Source: Rhodamnia argentea
Taxonomy: Eukaryota > Streptophyta > Magnoliopsida > Myrtales > Myrtaceae
Length of the DNA: 64,000 nt
Assembly: GCF_020921035.1 (NCBI RefSeq)
Contig: NC_063156.1
Location: forward strand, 5,332,001 to 5,396,000
Direction: 5' to 3'
Of the stretch, positions 49,038-59,522 are shown piece by piece. A program made the position numbers and the translations under genes. The notes under the pieces were generated by a model, which was given only the letters and a program-made list of their open reading frames with translations, ran no database searches and had not been told where the DNA came from. Numbering within the stretch: the stretch's first letter is position 1; each line of letters opens with the position of its first letter.

Positions 49038-49280
49038 AAGTGACGTGATAGTTATCGATAATTAATAATAAATAACGGCTAAACGAATCAATAATTATGA
49101 ATGACGATTATCAATGATCATGTAATACAATTATCAATGCACGATGGTGAACGGTCGACAAGTGACGTGATAGTCACCGATAGTTACATGATACAAGCAT
49201 AGAGAATAGTGAGACTAATCGATAATTACGAATAACGATTATTGATGACCATGTAATGAAGCCATTGTTGCACGATGATG
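49038..49280. repeat. Two-unit tandem repeat of about 120 bp
   Basis: Unit 1 starts at about 49038 and unit 2 at about 49159. Both begin ACAAGTGACGTGATAGT and run through AATTA(T/C)GAATGACGATTAT-like and GATCATGTAATACA-like segments to a GCACGATGGTGAA / GCACGATGATGAA block. Units differ by many small changes. It lies at the left of an LTR-like region. Confidence 0.6.
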
Positions 49281-49289
49281 AATGGTCAA

Positions 49290-49640
49290 TGAACTTGTCG
49301 ATTTAATGATAAAACCAATGTATGGTCAACGTTATGGTAAATGTGGCCAACCGTTGGATGTGGGGAAAATGGAGAAAAGAGAAGAAGTGAGGATGCCGAT
49401 TGAAGACGAAGATAATGATTGACGGTTAAATTCAATAGCATTTAAGGAGCTATAACCGCTTATGGATAAGTTTGACGTGCGATCATGGGACCTAAACTTG
49501 TGAAGTTGTAGTTGTGATCGCATGGGGAGAGTATTAGCTATTTACTGCTTAGCAGATTATTAAAAGGCAATGTGTAATTTCGCCTGATGCACGCCCGTAG
49601 AGTGCGACAAAAGCAATTTTTCATATGTAAAATATGTAAA
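49290..49640. mobile_element. LTR-like fragment (retroelement fossil)
   Basis: Shares a segment order with 61400-61870: a GGAGCTATAACCGCTTATGG block (compare GGAGTTATAACCGCTTGCGG), a GTTTGTGGAAATG-like block, then CAGATTATTAAAAGGCAA (compare AGATTATAAAAGGCAAATAC), which resembles the TATA region of a plant LTR. No coding parts. Interpreted as an old, broken solo-LTR remnant; family and ends are uncertain. Confidence 0.35.
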
Positions 49641-50257
49641 ATCATCCTGAGTTTTTGCTAATGTTTTGCAAATCGAGAAATGTTAATTTCGTGTGCAACT
49701 GACTTAATGTTTGACTAAAAACAAACACTCTTTTGTCTTGCGAGATATTTTTTTATGAGGCACCTCATCGAACAAAGAAGAAAGATGGAATGGGAAGCCA
49801 AAAAGACAAGCATTAATGAAGCTCATGGTCCGGTTATTTTTTATTTTTTTGGTCGGACATGGTCCAGTTGTTGTCTTGCCTCGTCTTGAGCGCAATTTGT
49901 TCACAACATGTCTTTCGGCGTGATGGAGGAGTGGTTACTCAACCTTGTTAGCAACAATGGGAGTCGGTCTGGGTCTAATCCAGAGAGATCGGATCAACCC
50001 GGCTAGTTCTAAATGATTCTCACAGGAATTGATCCTCTTTTACTAATAACGTTCGTTATAATTAGGAACTTTTGAGGAAAAAAAAAACAAAACAATTAAA
50101 TAAAGTAACATCGCGTATTCTTGGTTGTCCTGCGAACTAGTCCGGTCTTGCTCAAGTGTGAATATGGTCGGCTCCCGATTGCACGGAATGAGAAATGATC
50201 TCATCCAATCCGATTCCTGATTCCAGAGTGTCGAAACCGACCCATTTCTGAATCGAT

Positions 50258-50545
50258 CGCCCGTGCTTGTTAGCAATAATAAACTATGTTGGTTTACTCA
50301 AAAGAGGAGTGTGGGTATATGGATTGTTGGTGGTTGGATTTCGCGCAAAAGTCATGTTTTTCTATAGGCCCAAAAGGTCATGAGTAACTGTACCTCTAGT
50401 AATGCATTGGATGTGCATTTACACAGTATGAGTATGTTTTGATCGATTGCCCATGCTCGTTAGCAATGATAAACTATGTTAGTATTCTCAAAAGAGGAAT
50501 GTGGGTATATGGATAATTGGTGGCTGGATTTGGGCAAAAAGTATA
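50258..50545. repeat. Local direct duplication
   Basis: The block beginning ATCGCCCGTGCTTGTTAGCA (about 50258) recurs as GATTGCCCATGCTCGTTAGC at about 50445. Each is followed by AATAAACTATGTT / GATAAACTATGTT and CTCAAAAGAGGA(G/A)TGTGGG. A weaker third copy of the right-hand part ('tggatttcacgcatgagtgc ... taggcccagaag') lies near 50870-50945. Non-coding. Confidence 0.6.
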
Positions 50546-52090
50546 AGAAAATTCATAAACTCAATGCATTGGTGTCAGCATAATTATTGGAACAAATTCA
50601 CGTCTAGCACTATCTTGAATATTTTTTAAATACTTTTTTGATATTCACATATATTGTTGAAGGATTTTGTTAATAAATATTTTGGTTTTATCAACTATTT
50701 CTTTTATCTCAATCACTCAAAAATTATTAAAAATATTAAGTAATGTTAAAAAATATCAAGTCAGCGCTAGTCTACGTCAGCGAGTTAACCCAATTATCAT
50801 AAATGCAAAAAATCTAGAAGTTGCAATAAGTTTTACCACTTTTTTACACTTAATTTCACTTTTCCTTGCTGGATTTCACGCATGAGTGCATGTTTCTAAT
50901 GTAGGCCCAGAAGTGTTTCTTCTGTAGGCGCAGAAGGCCGTGACTAACTGAGCTTGCACCCGTTAGTAATGGAAGTGGAGTGCGGCTGTTCCACAAACGG
51001 ATGGTCATGTCTTGATCAAATGGCTTCTCATTTCTTCGTAGTAACGTTATAGTTGCAGCTGTGATTTTTGTCAGGTATCTCAAAAGGTCAAGGGATGCTG
51101 AGAAATTGCTGGTTCAAATCTCCCCTCTCAGTCTGCTTTCCGTGAATTTGTTTTGGCTCCACGACCTCGTAAGCTTGCCGTTTCATCTACTCTTTGGAGC
51201 TTCTCTTCAAATTTTATTGGTAGACGGCTATTTTCGCTTCTTGCATGTCTTTGGACGTTTTGGTTTCGTTGATGCATTGCATTCTGATCTCCATGAACTT
51301 TGCTTTCACTCAGATAAAGCTACTGACTGGAAATACCAAAGGGAGTAAATTGACAGTTTTATTCAATGGTTTCTAATCTTCCCCGAGAGCAAACCAACCA
51401 GCCAACATATTTCATGCACAATAATGGGTCTAATACCAGGCAGATTCCTTGAGTTCACTTCAGCATCAATTTGGAAAGGATCCACCAGTTACTCAGTATC
51501 CATCTAGGACCTCAAGAGCACAAGTAGATTAACAAACATGTGCTAAATTTTCAGGAACATATCCCTGCCAAAGTAACCAGTGTGTTCACTCACTCAGCAC
51601 AGTGAGCGAGCCAATATACTCAAAAGCACAAGCATAATCTGGTTTAAGAAAAGCAATGCTGAAAGATAAATGTTGTGCTGTTATTTAACTCCAAGCTCGT
51701 GGATATACAAGAGAAGAAGCTGATAGACAACACCCAATCTGTGAGTTTTTTCAGACTCCAATGCCCACGACAAAGAAAAGGCAAAGAGTATAGTTGAAAC
51801 TCACACTAATCCAATGACACTTTTTAGAAACACAGCTATATCTGGTACACTCTTTTAACTTTGATACCCATCTCAAAACATTAACAGAAGCAAAAGAATA
51901 CATGTACAAAAACTCTGTGTTGACATGCCTCGTTCTAATCCGCTCGACATCGTGTATATGACTTACTCTTGATAGGATAACACAGCAACCCAATTGAGCA
52001 TCGCAATTCTCTGACTAAAAAATGAGAAATTTGATAATAACCCAATCAAAATATTAGGCAAATCATCGTCACAGCACAGGAAATGTAAGT
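50546..52090. other. Spacer, no gene recognised
   Basis: A 95-codon plus-strand frame at 51061-51348 is hydrophobic and has no family resemblance. The stretch from 51350 to 52090 could be the 3' part of the minus-strand non-coding transcript proposed at 52.0-53.0 kb. Nothing further can be supported. Confidence 0.35.
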
Positions 52091-52099
52091 GTTAATGGA

Positions 52100-52218
52100 G
52101 GGTCTCAGACAGATCCAGCGTTTTCATGGATGGTGTAGGACCCCAAGTAGGTTCCCCTGCGAACAGGGCTTGGGGCGATCTACACCTCAACAATGTGGAT
52201 CGCATCATCATCAACACA
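52100..52218 (-). ncRNA. Candidate structured RNA with box C/D ends and a UUCG hairpin
   Basis: On the minus strand a C-box match ATGATGA (within the CATCATCATCA complement, 52203-52213) and a D box CTGA (52105-52108) enclose about 95 bases. Inside is a strong stem: GGTGTAG plus CCCCAAG pair with CTTGGGG plus CTACACC, capped by CCCTG-TTCG-CAGGG with a UUCG tetraloop. GATCCA and TGGATC can pair just inside the boxes, and GTGTT/AACAC outside. A box C/D RNA with a large internal hairpin is reminiscent of U3-type 3' domains, but it is not plant U3 as I know it. A T15 tract precedes it (52215-52229). Function unproven. Confidence 0.4.
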
Positions 52219-52309
52219 GGCCCCAAAAAAAAAAAAAAATCCAAAAGAAAAATGTAATGAAGATCAACAATTTGAGATGGAAATCGAAGAAGTTGTCAAT
52301 GGGAAAGAA

Positions 52310-52397
52310 GGGCTCAGACAAGATAAACAGCTCTATCAATCAAGAATTTTCTGAAGCAGAACTGGCATTTGAAGCTGTACAATCGATCATCACCGCC
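52310..52397 (-). ncRNA. Candidate box C/D snoRNA
   Basis: On the minus strand a perfect C box GTGATGA (52387-52393) is followed 69 bases later by a D box CTGA (52314-52317). GGC before the C box can pair with GCC after the D box. A C'-like TTGATTGAT lies in the middle. About 88 nt, a normal size for a plant box C/D snoRNA. I could not identify an rRNA target for the sequence upstream of the D box by eye. It shares orientation with the candidate at 52100-52218 and the promoter-like block near 53.0 kb. Confidence 0.4.
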
Positions 52398-53010
52398 ATT
52401 TTCACTGAAAACAAAATCGAACTTTGATATGAACTACGTCGCTCGAAAACATACTGGCTCATATCAAGAAATTCAACCATTTTTTTATCCTCTGTGCTTC
52501 ATCGTAGATACTCAGAAGCGCGGATAATATGTAATCATCGCCGACCGCCACTTTGCGACTCGTCCTACAAACAACAAAAACGCAGCCGAATGAAAAACAA
52601 ACACTCTTTCGTAGAAAACAAGACGCGCAGGTGACAACATGAGCGCGAGTAATCATTAAGAGATGTAGCCGTTTGAATTGACACAGATCAAAGCTACGGA
52701 CACAAGAGTGAAGCTAAGCTGCAACACGAACGGCGTCTCGATCTAGCACGAGCATTGGGGCTTGCCATCGTCAACGTTCAACCTCGGAGGAGCCCGGGGT
52801 TGGCATCGTGCGTGTGACGTATCAGATTTCTAGCGACGACAGCTAGCAAATCCGTTCACGCTCAAACAAGATTCGAAGAGCGAAACATCAAATTCTTCTT
52901 TAAACGAAACAAAAGAACAAAAAAGCAGAGCCGAACTAGGAAAAGGAGGAGGAGAGCCACAAGAAACCCTAGGAGAAGCTAGCTCTCGGAATCTTATAAG
53001 CGAACGGCAC

Positions 53011-53086
53011 AGCCCATATATATATATAGAGGGAGAGAGGCGGCCAGCGACCGACTGCGCAGAGAAACCACCTTAGATTAGGGTTT
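53011..53086 (-). promoter_or_regulatory. Telo-box + site II + TATA promoter-like block, minus strand
   Basis: Read on the minus strand: telo-box AAACCCTAA (53078-53086), a TATATATATAT run (53016-53029) and a site II-type TGGGCT (53011-53016). Another telo-box-like CTAGGGTTT lies downstream at 52964-52972. Telo-box plus site II elements are known from plant ribosomal-protein and snoRNA gene promoters. Transcription would start near 52985 and run toward the two candidate box C/D RNAs. No convincing protein-coding frame follows, so a non-coding snoRNA transcript is the favoured reading. Confidence 0.5.
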
Positions 53087-53187
53087 TCACAAGAAGGAAG
53101 TTCTTCGGGAGGGCAAAATGGTAAAGTTAGGTCTGGTTTTAGAAATTGACTATTAATAATTAAAAAACGAAAATGATTAACAAGTGG

Positions 53188-53259
53188 GTCGTTGTAGTAT
53201 AGTGGTGAGTATCCCCGCCTGTCACGCGGGAGACCCGGGTTCGATCCCCGGCAACGGCG
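53188..53259 (+). tRNA. tRNA-Asp (GUC)
   Basis: A 72-bp cloverleaf without intron. The acceptor arm GTCGTTG pairs with CAACGGC; the D arm contains TAGTATAGTGG (A box); the anticodon stem CCGCC/GGCGG type encloses anticodon GTC at 53221-53223; the T arm has GGTTCGATCCC (B box). A run of seven T at 53266-53272 is a pol III terminator. It matches the highly conserved plant tRNA-Asp. It lies about 100 bp beyond the promoter-like block of the minus-strand non-coding gene and 198 bp before the next protein gene. Confidence 0.97.
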
Positions 53260-53456
53260 GCAAATGTTTTTTTAATTCTTCCGCTTAAACTTTTTGGCCT
53301 GCATATCCAAAACGACGACGTACCTCTTCTTCTAAAAAACCATCGTTCCGCTAATAACCATCGTTCCCCGTTAGCGGCCTCGTCGTCAAACTCACTTGAG
53401 TCTTACAAATCGCATAACACACACTCGTCTTGCTCTCTCTCGAAGACCTACCAGCC

Positions 53457-56328
53457 ATGGCTACTAGATTAGCCGCGATCGCAGCTTGCCGGAGCCGCCG
53501 CTTTCTCGCGCGCTTCCTCTCCAGGACTATCGGCTCAAGCCGCCACCTTCGCCCAGCGGCGTGGTCTCGCCGGCGCGGCAGGTAATTTTCCCCCAATTCG
53601 CATTGGAATCCTCAGGTCCAGCCCAAGCTCGAGTATACTCATCGCAACTGTACGAGTGTTTGCGATTTCGGATCCGCAATGTCGTTAGTCCTTTTGATTC
53701 GTAGTCTCGTATTCCTGGTCCCGAAGGGCGAGATAACAGTGCCTTTAGGTTTTCTGATTGTCATCTCGTTGTGTTTGTGCGCAGAACTTAAATTTTTAGC
53801 TGATTTTGTTTTTTCCCATTCTTAGCTCGATGGTTTGTAGTGATCTTTTGAATCTGCCTTACGTGATTGTAAATTGTTGGATGGGTGTACTAGTTTTTGC
53901 TGGCATGGCAAGAGAGCTGCAAGGATAGAGGGAAAAATGCGGTTCACTGGTGGTTGTGTTGATTGTTGATTGACTCACTGGGAAATCTCTGAAGAACCCA
54001 TCAACGTCATAAGTCAATCTTTGGGATCGATAGTGGAATGAAAAGATTAATGGTGAAAGGAACAATTAAAATTTGATGGATATTATTCATCCAGGTTACT
54101 GGGTGAATTCAAGTAATATTAGTTGCTTCCAAGTTAAAGTTAAACGGCAATCATGGATCTAGATAATATTGCGGAGACAAAACTTTGTTTTGCTATTGGG
54201 AAATGACCAATTTAGTAGCTTTGCTGCAAGTCATCTCTAAAGAAAGATCATGTTGTTGAGGTCTCTGGTATATCTCGAGACTTCTTCTGTAAATCGGTAA
54301 AATAGATGGATTCTGACTATCTGTCAGGATATTTTTCATTTTCATTCTGATACTGTTCCTTGTATTACAATTTGCCCTTTTTATTTTATTGATTCTCTGT
54401 TCTCATGTCAACAGATCACCATGGTCCGCCAAAGGTTAATGTCTGGGAGGATCCTTTGAGCCCATCTAAGTGGAAGGAAGAGCATGTGAGTTTTTATTTT
54501 TCTTTTACATATTATTATGTGGGATCATAGCTGTTCTCTTCCAATTGCTGAAATGGGATTAATAAGACACTTGGAGCTTCCATTACGGTGGAAAACTTAA
54601 GGGGGGGGTTTCATGTTTTGAGTTTTTGGCCTCTGTAAAATGCATATGCACACTACATAATCTTGTCAAATCAGTCATCCTTGTCTAAACAGCTCATTCT
54701 GTCAGTCTCCTTGGGTAGATAAGAAGTAGGAATGTGATCTTTTATAACCTAGTCAGCTTTATTGTTTTGAGCAAGTTTTTACTAATCATTCTATGATTTG
54801 GCATGGGAAGAAGTGGTTCATTACATGCATTTGATCACAAAAGTGAGAATGTCATGTGTGCTCTAGAATCATCTTGTTATGTTCTTGTTACTTATCGTAA
54901 AAAAGAATATGTTGTCGTCTACTATCTTTTGTTAATGCGCATCCTTAAGGGAACCTCTGTCTGAAATTGATTTTTTTTTAAATTTTTGTCTTTTGCAGTT
55001 TGTAATCGTGTCTTTGTCTGGCTGGGGCCTGCTTTTCTATTCGGCGTACAAATTCTTCACTGGAGGCAAAAAAGACAAGAAGGAAGAGGTGACAACTCAT
55101 TCCTTATCATGATTTTACATCTCGTAATTTTGGACTCAGCATTAAATATGTTTGGTCACTGTTTTGGCCCAAAAGGATCTTTGCCATTTGTCGTCCTTCT
55201 TTATGGTATGTGGTAGATATTGAGTGTCACTCTAATTGATACTAAAGAACAAAGCCAAAAGTTTGTTCACACAGTGCAGATCCTGTTTCTTCATGTTCCC
55301 CATGCATGTCTGCTGTTGCTAGAGTATAAGCTGAAGCTTCTTCCTTTCCATTGACGACTAGATCTAGCAGATATAGTATATTACTTTTTTAAGATAAGTT
55401 CCTGGAGAGGCAGTGTTATGGTGGAACCATTTATAAGGGTTGCCTAGCTATCTCAGAAGAATTCTCACATGATAAAATGAAGTTTAGTAACTATTGGCTT
55501 GGCGTTTTGTGGCGGTGCTTGTTCAGAGCACAAGATGTAATATCGTAGGTAATATTAGCTTTGCATCTGTTTCTATACATAGGTAATGCTCGTTTGAGAT
55601 TGGTAGTTATTTAAAGTTGATGCTATCTTTTGCTCTTGTACACCAAATGGAGTTTGTCAAGTTTCTAGTTTCACCACACTAGACATGCGTAATATTTACA
55701 GAGCAAATAGGCGAATGTGCATGCCTTGCTACACCTGGTCCAGCTTGTGCAGCATTCTTCTGCATTCAAAGTAGATTTGAGCCTTCTCCACTGTTCTTAG
55801 AGGAAATCCGTTGTGATTTTTTTTGTTTTATCTTGGCTTCTGAACTTATGAGGTCAGAATTGCAGGTACTTGAACACGCACGCGCATGCGCAGTGTCTTT
55901 GCTTTCACTTTGCTTGATCGTGAGAAAATTCTGGCAACAGTGAGCCTAGACTTTAGTGTAGAATTAACCAATTACTTATCAAGCAGATCATTTGAAGCCT
56001 TGTTAAGGCTGGTGGCTAGAATTAGACAATTAATTATCAAGCAGATGATTTGGAGCGTCATCAAGGCTAGTAGTTTGAAACCATGTTTGCTTTTGGTTTG
56101 GCAGTAGTATGCATGCATGCATGCATGCGTAGTCAACAACCTGCATAAAATTACGTGGAAAAACAGATGGTCAGTGATCAAATATCATATTGGTGCAATG
56201 ATCCTGAACATTTTTCTAACCGAGTCAGTTCAGGACTAGCATTTGTCCCTTCATTTCTTTAGAGATTTTCAACCATCCCAATTCACTCTCTGTTTTGCTT
56301 GCAGAAAGAGGTGGAAGCATCACATTAA
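53457..56328 (+). CDS. Small mitochondrial-type single-span membrane protein; exon 1 frame apparently broken
   Basis: Exons 53457..53581, 54415..54485, 54999..55088, 56305..56328. Exons 2-4 give HHGPPKVNVWEDPLSPSKWK then EEHFVIVSLSGWGLLFYSAY and KFFTGGKKDKKEE, ending KEVEASH. The FVIVSLSGWGLLFYSAY stretch is one membrane span flanked by charged residues. The protein resembles a plant-specific family of about 100-residue mitochondrial proteins of unknown role. Exon 1 from the ATG encodes an Arg/Ala-rich targeting-type sequence (MATRLAAIAACRSRRFLARF), but that frame does not join exon 2. The frame that does join reads ...TFAQRRGLAGAAD, a typical presequence cleavage region, and is closed upstream by TAG. 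The exons total 310 nt, one more than a multiple of three. No alternative GT donor in exon 1 rescues it. A real one-base insertion, an assembly error or an unrecognised start are the options. Confidence 0.7.
56109..56128. repeat. (TGCA)n tetranucleotide run
   Basis: Five ATGC/TGCA units in the last intron of the small membrane-protein gene. Self-complementary, so it could form a cruciform. Confidence 0.85.
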
Positions 56329-57262
56329 AGTTTGGATCGCGTAACTTCGCCAAAGTTTCCTGCTGATAAGGCAATCGACTCTATTTGTTGAGAATGCATT
56401 TTTCCTTGTTGGAGAAGTTCTCTTTGATTAGTCTCCTTGGAACTTATGGGGAATAAATAGCAAAAATCGTTTGCTTTACTGTGGACAAACCTGGCTCTTT
56501 TCCTATCATAGATCCGTCACCTTTTAATATGACCCATTTGTTCAAATGCCTCCTTTCAATACTCTAGATCATTTCATAGACCAGTCTTTTCATTTCTAGT
56601 ACCCCTATTTATGTTCAATAAAACACATGCCGGAGTTGGTTTACAACTATTTCAAGTACTAGCGCTGAAGCGAGGTCTAGAACTGGTTTTGACATCTAGA
56701 TTTGATCAAAAGCCAAGATAAAGCTAGATGCCGATGCAAAACCCATGCGTACAAAACGAAGCATGCGACGAGGAGGACTACCTGCATGTCCAAGACATTG
56801 CTAATTCTACTTGGTTAGCAAAATTTTGGGCATCAGATTTAGCACCAGTTAGCACCTCTCCTTTTCTCTTTCTACTACTTTCCTCTCATTTTCATGCTCG
56901 CAACCGAATAAGTGAAAATCAGAAAATCAATCACTTTTGAATTCGGGTAAAATCATTTCCTTCGGCATAAAGCTTTTCATGAAACAGGTGTCAATTTTGA
57001 ACTTCACTCGTGGCGCTGTATTTCCACAAATTTCTTTGGCTGAGCTCTCTGCCTGAGAAGTACTGCAGTGGTCAACGAAGTAGTCTGCGTGTATCTCTAT
57101 TCCCTTTCGGTAAGAAATGTGGACATTATATCTAGTTAAGTTTTAATGTGATTGTCTGAACACACAAAAGGAACGCAGAGGCTCTACAGATTACAGCACA
57201 ATTTGGGTTAAATAACTAGAACCCAGAATCATCGGTTTCCGCCTTATGCTCAGTCTTGATTA

Positions 57263-59522
57263 TCAGTTTTCCGTGTCTCCGTCTGCTTCTGATTCATTTG
57301 GGTCTTCATATTCTGAATGTCTTGGCTTCTCAATTCTGTCTGGTACTCTCTCTTTGTCAACAGCAATTCCTGCTTCGCCAGTTTCCACTTCTTTGATCTC
57401 TAGGAAAGCATTGGCTCCTTGATCTTCTTGTCTCCGGATTTCTACATCCGCCTCCCGTTCTCTGTCTTCATTTGTGGGCAAAACTTTGCCATTCATCAAT
57501 GAATTGCCACTGTTCATCTCTTTCTGTTCATTCTCAACAGGACCTTTTTTGCGGCCGTTCGTTGCAGTCCCGCCTACATCTCCCTTATTTTCAGAATTTC
57601 CAGACTCAATCGACTTGGCGTCCAAGAAGTTCGAGGCCTTGTCTACATTTTCCTGGCTCTTGTCTCTTTTCTCTGCCCTGGTTACCCTGTCTTCACTTGA
57701 GTCTGCTGGCACACTCTTGATTCCAACTTGATCTCGACCTTCTTTTGTCTCTTGTTCTCCTCTCTGCTCAGATTCATCTCTTCTCAAGTGGGTGCCAATT
57801 TGCTGGTTCCTTCCGGTGCTCTCTAACTGGTTTTCTCGTTCGCTCCCATATAGTTCGATTTCTTTCACATCTCTAACGAGCTTTCTGTTTTTGTTCCCCT
57901 TGTTCTCGAGCCTCCTATTCCTCGCAAGCATCCTCCATTTCTTTCCCCTTTTCTTACTGACATATGGATTGCCTTGCTTTCCCACAACAACAGAGTCTGA
58001 TTCGTTGCTGTGAAAATTTTCTGAAGTTTCCAACTTCATACCACCCTTCCCTACTCCACTCTCTTCTAGACTTTCCTTCACATTGATGGTCTCTGCATTA
58101 CCATTTTCATTCCTGTTTCTCGAGACTTCATCTGCACCGTTCGATGTGCTCGTCTCATTTGGAGTATTCGTGGCCTCCCTGGTATCCGATTTTCGCTCAT
58201 CTTGGAGACCATTGCTATCTGCTCTCCGGTCCTCTATCCCATTCCCTTCACTGGAAACTTGTCCTTGCTCTTGATGTTCATCTGAGCTATCTCCCTTCCC
58301 TTGCAACTTCTCCAGCTCTGTCACTTCCATCTTATCAGCAGAACCCAGTTTGTTTTCAGAACCGCCATTGGATATTGATGCAACTTCGCCATCCGGGACT
58401 TCTTTTTTGCGGTCGATCAAGGAAGTCCTGCTTGATTGGCGTGCTAGCTCGCTCTTTTCTTCAACACCCACATTGCTTGTTTCATCCGTCTGCACCTCGC
58501 CTCCTTGCGTACTGGAATTCCGAGGCAGACCCGACGGGTCATTGGTGCTTGCTGACCCGATGTTGACCTGTTTCTCGAGACGCTGCTTCAAATCCTCAAT
58601 TTCTGCTTCCTTCAGCTTCAAGATTTCTCTCTAAAAGGAACTTCGTCAGGATCTTTTCGGCTTGCCTCCATATTTTTTTCTCGCAGCATCTTGAGTTCGT
58701 TGTCCTTTTCTTGGAGCGCCGACTCCATTGCTCTCATCTCGTCCTTCAGCGAGCCGACTGTAGACTGCATCTCGAGGACCGTACTAGCCAGCTCCATTTT
58801 TTGAGTCCTGAAGGCGTACATCTTCTCTTTCATCCCTTCAAATTTCCTTTTCATTTCTTTGTTGTGGTCTCTTTCTCTCTACACATGGTGAAACTTTGAT
58901 GGAACAGTCAGGTTTCAGGACAGTCATCAGCATTCATGTTCGTCGACCATTGGAAGTAATTACTTATTACTAATCGGAACATGAAAAAGTCAACCACGAC
59001 TGTTACACCTAAGAAAACCTTGAAAAACCAGAGAAATTAGGATCGGTTGGCATGTAAATCTCTTGGGTTTGAGCGCTTCTGGAACAAGAACAAGATGAGA
59101 AGAATGGATGATAGAGGACATGGAAGCTGCTTGTAGGAGCTGTTTCTGCAACTTCTTGACCATCAAGAGGATTAAAAAACTTCTTTTTCCGTACTGCAAC
59201 TGCTAAGATTGTGAAAATTCTAAAGCAGCGAAATTTTTATGCGTGATGGGTTCACACAGGTGCCATGCATGCAGATCACCAGTTTGAACACATGAGGTCA
59301 CCTGAAAGAGAGAGAGAGAGAGAGGACCTGCAAGAGAAGGTGGAGAGAGAAGAGCTCTCGGTCCTTGTCCTCGAGAAGGAGATTGGAGATGCGTCTCTCC
59401 CGGAGCTTGTGAAGGGCCATGACTCCGAGAAGAGCAGCCCCAAACGCCAGAAGCAGCATCATCCCATACGCCCGCCCTCTCTGCACTCCTCCAGTGTTGC
59501 CCTTGAAAGACCCTGACCCCAT
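57263..59522 (-). CDS. Membrane-anchored coiled-coil protein, unknown function; one apparent 2-base frame break
   Basis: Exon 1 59328..59522 (65 codons) and exon 2 57263..58878. Exon 1 encodes a short basic N-terminus and one membrane span (MMLLLAFGAALLGVMAL) followed by HKLRERRISNLLLEDKDREL. Exon 2 continues as coiled coil (EMKRKFEGMKEKMYAFRTQK, ALQEKDNELKMLREK) and then a long, acidic, low-complexity C-terminal part with a basic patch (SKKRGKKWRMLARNRRLENK). About 600 residues in all, ending GDTEN. It resembles plant proteins of unknown function with an N-terminal anchor and coiled coil. Near 58625-58632 the frame shifts: the upstream frame runs ...DEVPFREKS-stop, while the downstream frame reads REILKLKEAEIEDL. 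The join lies in a short AG repeat (plus strand TCTCTCT), and two bases fewer would make the protein continuous. A 35-base GC intron ending TTTTAG is formally possible but too short for a plant. Confidence 0.7.

Noticed and set aside
51061-51348. A 95-codon hydrophobic frame
   Set aside because: No start context or homology; it overlaps sequence with no other gene features.
52089-52427. A 112-codon plus-strand frame across the C/D candidates
   Set aside because: It contains a lysine run from a poly-A tract and has no family match. The structured RNA reading on the minus strand explains the region better.
52459-52656. A 65-codon minus-strand frame downstream of the telo-box promoter
   Set aside because: The peptide is not recognisable and is short. 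It could be coding, but the promoter type and C/D boxes favour a non-coding transcript.
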